A DNA stretch of 64,000 nt from positions 248,001 through 312,000 of the forward strand of contig JAHLKC010000004.1 in the NCBI GenBank assembly GCA_025449115.1, given 5' to 3'. The notes beneath the pieces were generated by a model. The model did not search any database and was not told where the DNA came from. It saw nothing but the letters and a program-made list of their open reading frames with translations. Positions 37,710 through 48,056 of this stretch are shown here, one piece after another. A program made the translations under genes and the position numbers. Every line of letters starts with the position of its first letter. Positions within the stretch are counted from its first letter, which is position 1. Source of the DNA: Chytridium lagenaria. Lineage: Eukaryota > Chytridiomycota > Chytridiomycetes > Chytridiales > Chytridiaceae.

Positions 37710-38461
37710 CTACCGAGTTTGGCTAAAGAAACGGTGAACCATCTCCTTGTACGCTTTGGGCTTATCCCACATCTGGGCGGCCTGAGCATTAAGCGGACTG
37801 TCGTTGTTTGGTTCTGGTGAAAAAAAAAAAAGAGGAACCAAGATTAGCAGGCGATAAATGTATAAAATATATCACTCGAATACCTCCAAGCAGGCTTTGC
37901 AAAGAAAGAAGAACTGTTTGGACGTTGTAGATAGCTGACCACTTGTCCTTAAATATCCAATGGTAACAATCAGGCATACGAATTGAAGAGGCTATTTCGT
38001 AATTAAAAGCTACCTTCAAAATGTCAAGGCAAATGTTGCCAGCGGTATCAACATTTGGGTGAAACATAGGGTGTCGAAAAGAATGGTGGGAGCGCTGAAT
38101 GGGTAGTTGGTTGGGAACTTGAGAGAGAGCTTGTAGGAAGACCCTCGTAAACCTTGGTAGAGAATCACCACAATTTTCATGGAAAGAAGTATATCTTACC
38201 GTTCCAACTGGCCCAACAATAGTTCCATACCAGTTAAGGATGTTCTCGGGGTCAGGGAACGCGGATACTCCAGGAACCCCGTTCATCTTTCAAAGAGGTT
38301 AGATTGTGAAGTGATGGATAAAACACAGCAAACAAAGTGGGATGAAGCAAAAATACCATCAACTGCATCAACTCTGACTGCAACCGCTTCATGACAGCAC
38401 CTGCAGGTTCTGGCTTTGACGACCCGAGGTGAGGAGTCCGCGTTTGGGGATTGGCCATCAT
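37710..38461 (-). CDS. UBE2C: Ubiquitin-conjugating enzyme E2 C (APC/C-dedicated E2)
   Basis: The N-terminal tail MMANPQTRTPHLGSS leads to KRLQSELMQLM, then GVPGVSAFPDPENILNW and GTIVGPVGTVY. The catalytic block reads HPNVDTAGNICLDILK, with the active-site Cys codon at 38029-38031, followed across an intron by DKWSAIYNVQTVLLSLQSLLG and EPNNDSPLN. The end is MWDKPKAYKEMVHRFF with a stop at 37710. This matches UBE2C/UbcH10 (yeast Ubc11), which passes ubiquitin to cyclin B and securin with the anaphase-promoting complex, in both the N-terminal tail and the ISAFPE-like segment that set it apart from other E2s. At least three introns. The part between 38190 and 38070 is frame-disturbed (the expected core strand region is split over two frames). 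Confidence 0.93.
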
Positions 38462-39399
38462 ATTTGCGAAAGGGTGTGGTAGGATGGTATAGTTTGTGGA
38501 AACACCTTTGCGCAGCGAATGACTTATGGGATAAACAATCAATCGAGAGAAAGTGGATAGATAGAGCGAATGGACAAAGACTAGGTGAGGTGAGGTTGAT
38601 GGCGGATGAAGGGCGGATGGAATGAAATCTTGAAAGAAGAATTTCGGACAAAGATGTTTTTTTCACCTTCGATGTTAGGTAATATTTGTGAGGCACCTTT
38701 TTGAAAAACAGGTTGTGTTGTTGGCGGAGCGTAAAAACTCCGACTCGCTTATTATCTGCACTGACATAAGTGCTCATACTATAAAATAAACATGTAATGC
38801 AGAGAATCATATCGTTTCTTCATTTATGACCTTTGGTGCTATGATCGCTCGATTAAAGCACATCTTGTGTAAATGAATGCTTTCAAGCAGGGTGTTATCG
38901 CAAAGCTTATTGCATCTACTGTGAACAATATCAAACTGTTCTGCAGTATTCACCCTCTGGTACTCATAGATGCTCTTTTCTATCCATGTATCCCATTTTC
39001 TCTCCATCTTCTGTTCTGTTATCAAAATACACCTTAATCTCCAGCCATTGAATATGGGAGACAAGCATATATAGACATGATTAGACTTAAGATTCATGCG
39101 TAAGATAGGATGGATGATGTGCAGTTGCCCTGGGGCTAACCTGTTTGGTAGTGATTGGCTAAATGAAAGGGTCAAGAGGCGTTGGTCGGTGGGTTGATTC
39201 CCGTAAACATACTACACTGTAGTCATCACATTCTTTATTTTGGTACCGTAAAGGCAAGCGAAGCTCACCGCACGCGAGAGTGGCATATCTCTATGCCTTT
39301 TACATCCATCCTGGTACAACAATATGTCGAATGATACACACACACACACACACGGCGCACACACACACACATTTAACACACGCACACACACACATACAT

Positions 39400-39438
<39 letters not shown>

Positions 39439-39706
39439 AGCACATACACACAATCTTACCCATACGCTTGAGGCTCAACGAGTTCAATTGGGACATCTAC
39501 TGTGAGTCAGTTAGATAGAAAATGAACTTGTCACCTCACTGTAATTGGACGCCACAGGTAGCCGCAAACAGGGTTTTTGGAGTCGTACATTGACAAACGA
39601 TATCAATCTTCAACACCCTGGCCCTCAATTTACCATCATCTCGAATCCAATTTCATTGAAGTCTTTTCATCCGTCCTCTATATTCACTCCTACACCAACA
39701 CGAAAG
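38462..39706. other. Divergent intergenic region, UBE2C and p22phox-like gene
   Basis: About 1.25 kb between divergent starts. It includes a CA-rich microsatellite (separate entry) and a minus-strand open frame of 122 codons at 38807-39175 that matches no family I know and has no clear support. The 170 bp before 39707 are pyrimidine- and ACC/TTC-rich and are probably promoter or 5' UTR. Confidence 0.5.
39335..39448. repeat. Compound (CA)n / (CATA)n microsatellite
   Basis: About 110 bp of CA repeats with CATA and small interruptions, about 260 bp upstream of the p22phox-like start codon. Confidence 0.9.
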
Positions 39707-40247
39707 ATGCCTCCTACTACAAAGTTCACCTGGCAGCCATGGGCGAGGCAGCAGGCTGCTGCAAGCGGTTTCTGTGAGTATTCCTCGTCGACCTACGGTC
39801 TTTTCACATTCTCTTTGCTGTACATCCACCTAACCTGCACTCTTTAAGTCGTTCTCACGGGCGGTCTTATCTCTCTTTACTATCCGAACATCATGTTTGC
39901 CATTATCAATATGTAAGCTTTACTGCTATGTACTTCATGAACCTAACTGCTCTGCAGCGTTGCCGGCATTCTCATTATGTGTCTTGAACGCCCAGTAATG
40001 CCTTTTGACCGACTCGGCTTCTTTTCCACCAACTTTTACTTTCGAGCGTTCCTTTACTTTGCAATTACAGCCGGAACAATGTTTCAGGCGGCCACCATGA
40101 CCGCTGGTCTGTGTCTGTTCTGTGCTGCTGTCACCTACCTTAGGCTGCCATTAACGGAGAACGTGGTCAGATCCCAAGAAGAAAAAAGCTCCAAGGCCCG
40201 CAGCCAAGGCTGATGGCAAGGAGTCAGCTAAAGCCCCCAAGAGTTAA
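39707..40247 (+). CDS. p22phox/NoxD-like NADPH oxidase membrane subunit
   Basis: Three exons. Exon 1 starts MPPTTKFTWQPWARQQAAASGF and has a GTGAGT donor. Exon 2 gives VLTGGLISLYYPN and IINI, and exon 3 VAGILIMCLERPVMPF. The next stretch, TNFYFRAFLYFAITAG with a hydrophobic helix, ends in a YLRAAINGE-like segment. This follows human CYBA closely: W-x-x-W-A-x-x-Q-A-x-A-S-G, L-x-T-G-G, Y-S-I-V-A-G with L-E-x-P, R-N-Y-Y-x-R-A, and A-A-V-x-G-E. The tail is Lys/Ala/Pro-rich (DPKKKKAPRPAAK) and ends at 40245-40247. Length is about 140 residues, with no long proline-rich SH3 target as in animals. In filamentous fungi NoxD/Pro41 docks NoxA in the ER and membranes. Two single-base frame changes occur near 40140 and 40165. 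The catalytic Nox is not in this window. Confidence 0.72.
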
Positions 40248-40524
40248 ACCAATGAAGTCAATTCATAAGCTTACGGATGTATTATCCTTGAGTCTAGACT
40301 ATATTGGGACGGATGCACTTGTCCCATTTTACCACATCCTCCTTTCTTGCATACCTTCACTATTCCAATTTTTTATTTCATTTTGAATTTGCATTAACTA
40401 CTGTTTCTTCCTATCTTCACATTCCGTTTATTCACTCACATGCCGGAACTTCAACAGTTTTTTAATTGTGCTCATTGACATTGTAAATAAAAAACATGTC
40501 CAAATACCATCAATTGTATGATCT

Positions 40525-41726
40525 TCAAGTCGCTTCAACATCATCTTCCTGTAACTCTTCATCACCACCCTCCTGCTCGCTATACTCTTCTTCATTGCTT
40601 TCACCCTTTTCACCAACACCCTTTCGGCTGGGAATCACTTCCAGAATGCCGTCTTCCAATCTTTATGCTCCAGGTATTTTGATATAATTTCAAAAACTAG
40701 AACTTCATTAGCACTTAAAATATATAACAAAGGAACAATCATTTAAATAGCAACATACCATGATTCACAGTAAGAATTTTACGCGACGCTAAGCTGATAT
40801 ATTCTGATATAGGAAGCCTTGCCGTCTTCAGCCCCGCTGTCGTAGCCCGATCATGGCATAAGTTCTATGAACGAACATGAACACAAATTACATCACACGC
40901 AGTCACCTTATGTCTATTCCTATCCACAATCCCACCAATAACAAGCGCCTTAGTTTCATCCAACACCTCTAACACATTCTCCGAATCCGCCGACAAATAA
41001 ATAACATCGTCCTTTTTCTCCATAACATCCACATACGATTTGTCTTCATGGAATTGAATCCCCTATAAAGCGTCAACCCTTTGCAGAAATAGAGCCAAAT
41101 GCCACCTTCCATCTCACCCAAGTCGACTGTTGATCCGTCAGCGACTTCTTGACTTTTGGACCAAGGCTTGTTACAATCAAATCGACGGGTCGTTTGGCTT
41201 GGCGGTTCGCGCTGTAACAGCGGCATATTTGTTTAGCGGTGCTGGTAATTTCCTTTAGTAAAGTTTAGTTTTTACAGAGGAGCCTATAGACCTTGTCCAG
41301 CATATAGCTTTCGAAATCGGAATCAATGATAATTTTAAGGGGAGAAGGGTTTTGGTCTGCAGGGTTGATGCGTCTCTTTTGGTCGCCTTTGTAGATTCCT
41401 TAAAACATTAAAAAATTAGTAAATGATCACGGAAGGTGTAAAACATGATATATGTTAAACATAATATAATAAATCAGAACCTTTGAAAGCGACGCAGCGT
41501 ACCTTGCTCCACTAACTTTTTCTTTTCCTCCTTTTTAGCAATCTTCTTCTCTTTCCGAGCTTTCTTCCTTTCCTCCGTCTTGGAATTCCATTCATCCATC
41601 TTTCGTTGTCTCTTCAAAGCCCTCTTGGAAACAGGTGCATTATCGGCTTTATTCTCAAACCGCCGTAACATCAATGGCCACAGGGACAGAAGGGGGATCC
41701 ATCACGGCCTCCAACGAGTTGTCCAT
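40525..41726 (-). CDS. TRM10: tRNA (guanine-9-N1)-methyltransferase
   Basis: The N-terminus has [17 protein letters not shown] and then a very basic region, [17 protein letters not shown] and [15 protein letters not shown] (41620-41500). SPOUT-domain motifs of Trm10 follow in successive exons: [91 protein letters not shown], and [28 protein letters not shown] (about 40700, given here as EVFEILVLFLEHKDW and KTAFWKVIPSRKG). An acidic Glu/Asp tail ends at 40525. The enzyme makes m1G9 in cytosolic tRNAs with SAM. The best match is the Trm10/TRMT10A branch with the basic N-terminus. One frame change lies between the first 23 codons and the basic region, near 41668. At least four short introns. Confidence 0.88.
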
Positions 41727-41905
41727 CAAAGAATTGTCTGATATTGTAAATGTCTACTAGATTTTTTTTCATGCAACCAGTATGACTAAAAACAAGACTA
41801 AAAACCATCGTTCGATTTATTCTTCCATTCGAAGGAAGGTTCAGCATTTAAAAATAACAAAATAAGAGGAAAGAAAGTGTAGTCAAAAAAAAAATATGGT
41901 GCAAA

Positions 41906-44035
41906 TTACGAGTTGAATCTCGCACCCTGCTCGGCAGCGCTTTCGGCTTCATGGCGGCTGGAATAAGAGAATACCAGGAAGATCAATTAGAATACCGTTG
42001 CATACAAAAAGCAAATGGGATAAAACGCAGAAACTTACGAAAAGAAGAACTTCCTTGATGTTGTTGGAATCGGTAAGGAACATAGTAAGACGGTCAAGAC
42101 CAATACCTACAGAAAAACAAAAATGAGTAAGATTGGTTGTCTGATTAAGGTGAAAAAAAATACAAAAAATAAAATAAGAAACAAACATACCCCATCCTCC
42201 AGTAGGCGGCAACCCATACTCTAACGAGTTACAGAAAAGTCTCATCGACCAACTGCGCCTCATCATCACCAGCATCCTTATCCTTGGCCTGCTGCTCAAA
42301 CCTCTCCCTCTGATCAAACGGATCATTCAACTCGGTGTACGCATTACAGATCTCCTTAGTCGCCACAAAGCACTCAAACCTCTCACAAAGCCCCTTTTCA
42401 GTCCGATGCGACTTGGCAAGCGGCGACATAATGATTGGGTGCTCAGTGATAAAGGTGGGAGAGATACAGTTGACCTCATAAAAGTCTCCGACAAGCTTGT
42501 CAAGAAGTCGAGCGGCGGTACGAGGCGCGCTGCACTCGACCTTGTGCTTGATGCAGAGATCAGAGAGGAACTTGACACCCGCGTCCGTTGCAAGGTGTCC
42601 GCAGAGGGGAACTTAACCTTAAGAATCCTCTCAAGTTCGGGAATCATCCGGACACGGCGGAAAGGAGGGGTAAAATCAATAGTCATAGCCTCGCCTTCGG
42701 GTCCTTGGGGGTGGTAGACAACCTTGTAACCGCCGGTAATGTGCTTAACCATGCCAGAAACAAGGGACTCGGTCATATCCATGAGATCGTACATGTCAGC
42801 GTAAGCCATATAAAACTCGCAGGTGGTAAACTCGGGGTTGTGGGTAAGGTCGATACTCTCGTTACGGAATTGACGACCAATCTCATAAACACGGTCCATG
42901 CCACCGACGACAAGCATCTTAAGGAAAAGCTCCGGGGCGATACGCATGAAAAGGTCAAGCTTAAGGTCGTTGTGGTGGGTGATGAACGGCCTTGCAGTGG
43001 CTCCACCAGCAATCATGTTCATCATAGGGGTTTCCACCTCAAGGAAACCAAGGCTGTCCAAAAAGTGACGGAGGTAGTTGATAATACGGGAACGGGTAAT
43101 GAACTTGTCCCTCACATGGGTGTTCATGATCAAGTCAAGATACCTCATTCTGTACCGGGATTCCTAAAACGCAGTGTCAACAAATAAGACTTTTAAAAGA
43201 GGCGAACAAAACACGTGAAGATGCAAAACCAAATCTCACCTGGTCCTTAAATCCGTAGTTCGCCTTGGGAAGCATACGCAAACACGGGCTAAGAAGAATC
43301 ACGTTGCGAGGGAAGATTGAAAGCTCTCCAGCCTTACTCTTTCCAGGAAACCCAATTACACCCACAATGTCTCCCCTGCGCAAAATACCGTATGTCTCGT
43401 CAAAAGAACGATCCTCGGAATGGTACTGCGCCTGTGCCAAAACCTGCACCTTCTTTCCCTCTCCATGCAAATCAAAGAACCGAATCTTAGTTCCAGAAGA
43501 CCTCATGTTGTGAATCCTTCCAGCAAGCTGAATCGTCACATCCTCCATGTGGTCTCCTTCCTTGAGGTGCGAGTACTTTTCAATGAATTGGCTGATGGAG
43601 ATACTGGGGTTGAACTTGTGGGGGTAGGGAGATGGGTTTTGGGTCTGACGGAGCTTCTGAATCACCTTGGAACGATTCTCAAAGTACATGCGAGGGTCCA
43701 GAGCGTCTTCGTCTTCTCCTGCCGCCTTATCCTTGTCGCCAACGGGCTTGGCGGCAACGGGGGAGCGGCAGCAGCAGCTTCGGCCTTCTTCGCCTGCTTC
43801 TCGCGGGCCTTCAAACGCTTCTTAAGCTCACTGATAGATGCATGCGCATAAAAAAACCGCGACAGGGTAGGGAAAGAGATGGTTAGAACTGGTTCTCAAA
43901 CGGGATTGCATTGAGAGATGCTTCATGCTTTTCTCAACATCACCCCATCAATTCAAAAACGTACTTCTTAGAGATCTGCTCCCCCGTTTCGGGATCAAGG
44001 ACAAGCTTGGGTTCTGCGGCGGCAGGTTGGCTCAT
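41906..44035 (-). CDS. KARS: Cytosolic lysyl-tRNA synthetase (class II)
   Basis: Starts [18 protein letters not shown] at 44035. A Lys/Ala-rich tRNA-binding helix follows ([19 protein letters not shown], about 43810). The OB-fold anticodon domain is at 43690-43200, with [49 protein letters not shown]. The catalytic core runs from [13 protein letters not shown] (43150) with motif 1 [10 protein letters not shown], motif 2 [20 protein letters not shown] (42880-42820) and motif 3 [17 protein letters not shown] (42200-42050, interrupted by an intron after GGWG). It ends in an A-M-K-P segment and a short tail. The eukaryotic N-extension identifies it as the cytosolic enzyme; a mitochondrial form from the same gene is possible but not shown. 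A frame change near 42600 and one at the last exon need correcting. The spacing to DNAAF5 upstream is 265 bp. Confidence 0.97.
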
Positions 44036-44300
44036 GTTGATTGTGTCTGGACGTAACTAATGCAGAAACAGCAGGGTGACACGTCCTTTTTGAATCTTGC
44101 AAAAGAGAAAAAAAGTTTGAAAAAAAGATTCAGATGAAATCGGAGAAATATTGTCAGTCCTATGACTCTGTTCCAACTGGTGCGTGTATCAGAGGATACA
44201 ATGAAAAAGACCCTATCCGAGTATTGTGCTAAGTCTATTATATAATAACTTCATCATTTCGGATGGCAAATTTCGCAACAATTCAGCTACAATCAGACTA

Positions 44301-47300
44301 TCATAGAGGTGAAACGACCTCTTTGAGAACCCTCTCTAAAGCTTCAACGTTACGGTAGCGTGACTTGACCGCCTCCAGCTGCTCCTTAACAACAGCAACG
44401 GGCGCAACCTTTGAGATTTTGTACAGACACTCGATGCCGCCCTCTATACACCCAATACATGATTAAAATCGTTTCAAAAATGCAAGTCAAATACAACATA
44501 AAGAACAGCAAGACAGTGACTTACGCTCACGCTTCCATTCGAATCATCCACGTGTATAACAATTCCCTTAATCAACGCAACCCAATGCACATCATCCAGC
44601 CGTGTCTCCACATACACCATGCATCCACAAACCCATGCGCACCATCAGCAAGGTCCTTATGCTGCAAATGAAACCTATGAACAATCTCCGCAAACGCCTC
44701 CAATATTCCACATGCGCGAATCCGAATATCGTCAACAGAATCATCCAATCGTTTCAGAAGCTCAGGGTACACCTTTTTAAGAAACGCGGCTAACATGGAG
44801 TCAACATTTTAGTGCGAATCGAAAACGTACCTTCAAGCGTCACGCTCGTCACGACACAGTATGAAAACAGCAAACCGAAAGACATCAATGTCAGCTCCCT
44901 TGTCTTTGCGTCATCTTCATCCAAGCACCCAACAATACAAGGCACAAACTCATTGGCTTCCTTCAAAAACGGTGCGATTGAGTGTCTCGCGAATGCGGCG
45001 GAGGCGTCAGTAACAGGAATGCTGGTCATGAATTTTAAAAGAGCGTGTAGATTTTCCATGGCCGCTTTTCGAACCAAGACAAGTTTTCGGCCAGGTCGCC
45101 ATACCGCAGAGGTCCAGATGACTTTTTTAAGGAGGTCGGGAACGTGAGCAAGAAGAGATCCCGTAGAGTTGAGAGGCGTGGGAGTTGCCGCGAGCAGACG
45201 TTCTAAAGTCTTCAAAACGCTGGGCCAAGATTAGAAAACTCGAAAACAATTAGATGATATCTTACCTTACACGAAGCTCTATATCTCTGCTTTCTTCACA
45301 CAAAGATCCCAACATGAGCACAATATCTGAAAGATGTTCTCCGACAAGATGCCCTGAGGACAGGAAAAGAGTGTTCATGACTCTAAGATCAGGTGAAAAC
45401 CTTGTCCAAGATCCCGACCGTTCCTTCAGACTCGCCAAGAGCTTTGAGAAATGAATGCTAAACAAGCCACTGTCCGTCGAGACTCTGTAGGCGTTTCGCA
45501 GTGCATTAAACGCGTCAGATACCTAATTCGTTATTAATGTTATGACAAAAGAATCGCGACTCACCAATGCCTTAATCTCGGGCCACCCCTTCACATTGTC
45601 CCCACACTCTGGACTCGAGAGCGTCACAAGCACAACAAAAAGCCGGTACCCTACCACCTCCAAATCCCCTTTCACGCCCTCCACTTCCCCACCAATAACC
45701 TCGGCAAGTTTCGCAACAAGAACACTCGCAAGCTCCGCCACGTCCCCAAAATTACGATATTCTCATTACCGGCAAGGTCACCGTCCCCAATTGCCTCGCT
45801 CAGCGTTGTAAAATGGACGAAGACGTTCGGCAGGAGTGCCTTTAAGAAGACTTTTGAGGGTTTTAAGACAACCGAGCTTGAAGGAAAGGGCGTCAGAGTT
45901 GGAACGGATGTGGTTAAGTAGGAGGTTGATGTAGAGATCTGGGTCGACATATCGGCCAACAATTTCTGATACGTTTTGAGTCTAACAAAGGTAAGAATTT
46001 CATGCAAAATGGAAGACTAACAGCAGCCATGATGCTTGGCTCGTCACTCGATAGTGTCTTGTAAAGAACTGGAAGTATGTTTCCAATGTACCCTGTGATG
46101 TTTTCTTCGGTGTAAGGGATGAAGGCTGACAAGACCAATGCTGACTTTAATCTTGTCTCGGGGACCAATCTTGCATGCCCTCTAAGAGTTTGGTCACAAT
46201 TTTCTGAGTATTGTCCCTCGCAAGATGTCTGCATCCGACTCGCGGACGTCCTTAATCAAAATAGAAACAGACAATTAGAAACGCTTCCAAGGAATTGAAA
46301 AAAAATAGGATGGATATGTACCCTGAAGCAGGTTAACGTTCCCAACTCCAACTGTAACATCCATTTCATCCTTCACCCTCTTCTCCCATTCCTTTTCATA
46401 AAGCACCCCCAACTCCTCCATATACTTTTCGGCCAGTGTCCTTAATTTTACAACCTCATCCGTGACTCCAGAATACAAGGTCGGCAAAATCTTGTATCCC
46501 AACGGATACCTATCTGGCACTTGACTCAACCAGACATATGAAACCTCATACAAAATCTCACGCACAGCAGGTGTCTTGTCTCGCGTTAACCCACGGAGTG
46601 TGTCAACTACCGTAGCTTCTTCCAAACCTGAAGCGTCGGCAAGTATCACATCTTGAATCGCCTTTAATCCCATGATTCGGACTGCGGAATGACGGTGTAA
46701 GAGACAAGGCAGAATTGCTTTACACAATGTCGAGCTATGGAGTCCTGTTGCCTTAGGTGCGTGTTTTGCTATACAAATAGCGAGTTTACAGGATTCCTTT
46801 GGCGCTACATTAGTGGCTGGTGATATCTCAAAAAAAACAAACCTTCTTAACCTCCGGATATGGATCGAGAAGGGTTCGCCCGAGTATTTTGACGGCTTCG
46901 TCGACACCAGGAGCGAATGCGGGTCCTGCTTTGTCGACCATGGATATAAGGGAAATGAGGAGTTGGAGACGGATCTCTTCTGAAGGTTCAACGATTTCAA
47001 GTTCTCCGAGACGCGAGGAATATGCAGGGATAGTGTAAGGAAGGAATGGGATAATGTCTTCAACAGCGTGTGTAAAACTGTTTAAACTCGACCATAAGTA
47101 TCACGATAAAAAGTGTATAAGGAGTAATCACAGCGTAACACCTCCGTTTAAAACATACCCAGCAATGATCTTGATAGCAATCTCCCTGCATTTTTCTACA
47201 GGATCCGAAAGGCATTTCAACAAAGGCTTGATCAACTCGCCGAATAGCAGTGCTGCTAGATCCTGGTTCGTCACTTTAGGCCCGCCAACCGTTTCTTTTA

Positions 47301-47603
47301 AAATCTTTTCGAGAGACCTCCGCTTGACATTGCGTTCGGATGAGGAGTCCATGATGACGTTGATGTCTCGTTGGAGAGACTAGAATGGAGGTGTTTAGCA
47401 AAGATCATGTTTTCAGAGTATTCATATTATTGACGGGCTTCATCAAATCTTCCGATAAAAACAAACAAAGCCTAGATAAAGCAATCCCTTCATCGAACCC
47501 GAAAAGGTGACAGAGACGAGAGGGGATGCAGACCGAGAGGTGAGTCAAGTTTTCTTACCTGGAGGATGTCCATGTCGACCTTGTTGTAAGCAGTGGTTGT
47601 CAT
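44301..47603 (-). CDS. DNAAF5: DNAAF5 (HEATR2), axonemal dynein assembly factor
   Basis: A HEAT-repeat protein. Exon 1 is short (MTTTAYNKVDMDILQ, 47603-47559) with donor GTAAG; the next exon begins SLQRDINVIMDSSSERN (47385) and contains LLKCLSDPVEKCREIAI. The middle part holds VWLSQVPDRYPLGYKILPTL and GVTDEVVKLRTLAEKYMEELG (46530-46420), followed by EKEWEKRVKDEMDV, which lines up with the human WLLCLRDRY to DLKDKLDF stretch. Nearer the end is KKVYPELLKRLDDSVDDIR (44790-44730), matching the human KIYPELLKRLDD block, and a final helix pair ending VLKEVVSPL at 44301. DNAAF5 works in the cytoplasm to preassemble outer and inner dynein arms, so it fits HYDIN in the same window. A general HEAT protein is the main alternative, but the collinear matches favour DNAAF5. 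Multiple introns and several frame changes. Confidence 0.85.
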
Positions 47604-48056
47604 CCAGTTCGAATTGTTGTTTTTTCCCTTCCGACTTTTAAAATCTGAAATATATTTTGCTCAGATGCACTGAACAGCAAATATTGTTGTCTGAACGTAA
47701 GATAGAAAATGATATTTATGTGCTATTCAGCAGCATATTCTGACGCAGCATCGTTTGGATGTCGTACTTTCTGATGCAGAGATGAAGAAGAAAACGTTTA
47801 TTGCGTGTTTGTTGTTATATCGTGTTTTTTAAGTTATTTTTTCAAAAGTTAAAAGTTGTGCATGCAGAATAAAAAGGAAACATAAACATTAACATGCAAA
47901 TTCTAAACGACATCAAGGTGTGAGATGCAACTATTTTGGGTGTTTTCGAATCACTTGTTGTGGACTGCAAGGTATATTTATATGCATTTGTCAGTCTCCG
48001 TGGGTTTGTCATAACCAAGTCTTTTTTTTCTTTGCATCCCTTAGCTACATCTCGTC
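47604..48056. other. Divergent promoter region, DNAAF5 and methyltransferase-like gene
   Basis: 450 bp between divergent starts, AT-rich in the middle, with a T-run just before the plus-strand ATG at 48057. No gene. An RFX-type site would be of interest for DNAAF5, but I did not see a convincing one. Confidence 0.5.

Noticed and set aside
38807..39175. A 122-codon minus-strand open frame between UBE2C and the p22phox-like gene
   Set aside because: No recognisable family, no clear intron context and ordinary spacer composition. Kept only as part of the intergenic entry.
39335..39448. CA-repeat region read as a CRISPR-like array or coding His-Thr repeat
   Set aside because: The units are 2-4 bp without spacers, so it is a plain microsatellite. 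The repeat peptides have no support.
42588..43187. A 199-codon plus-strand open frame
   Set aside because: It lies exactly antisense to the lysyl-tRNA synthetase catalytic core, whose motifs are unmistakable. The plus frame is a shadow.
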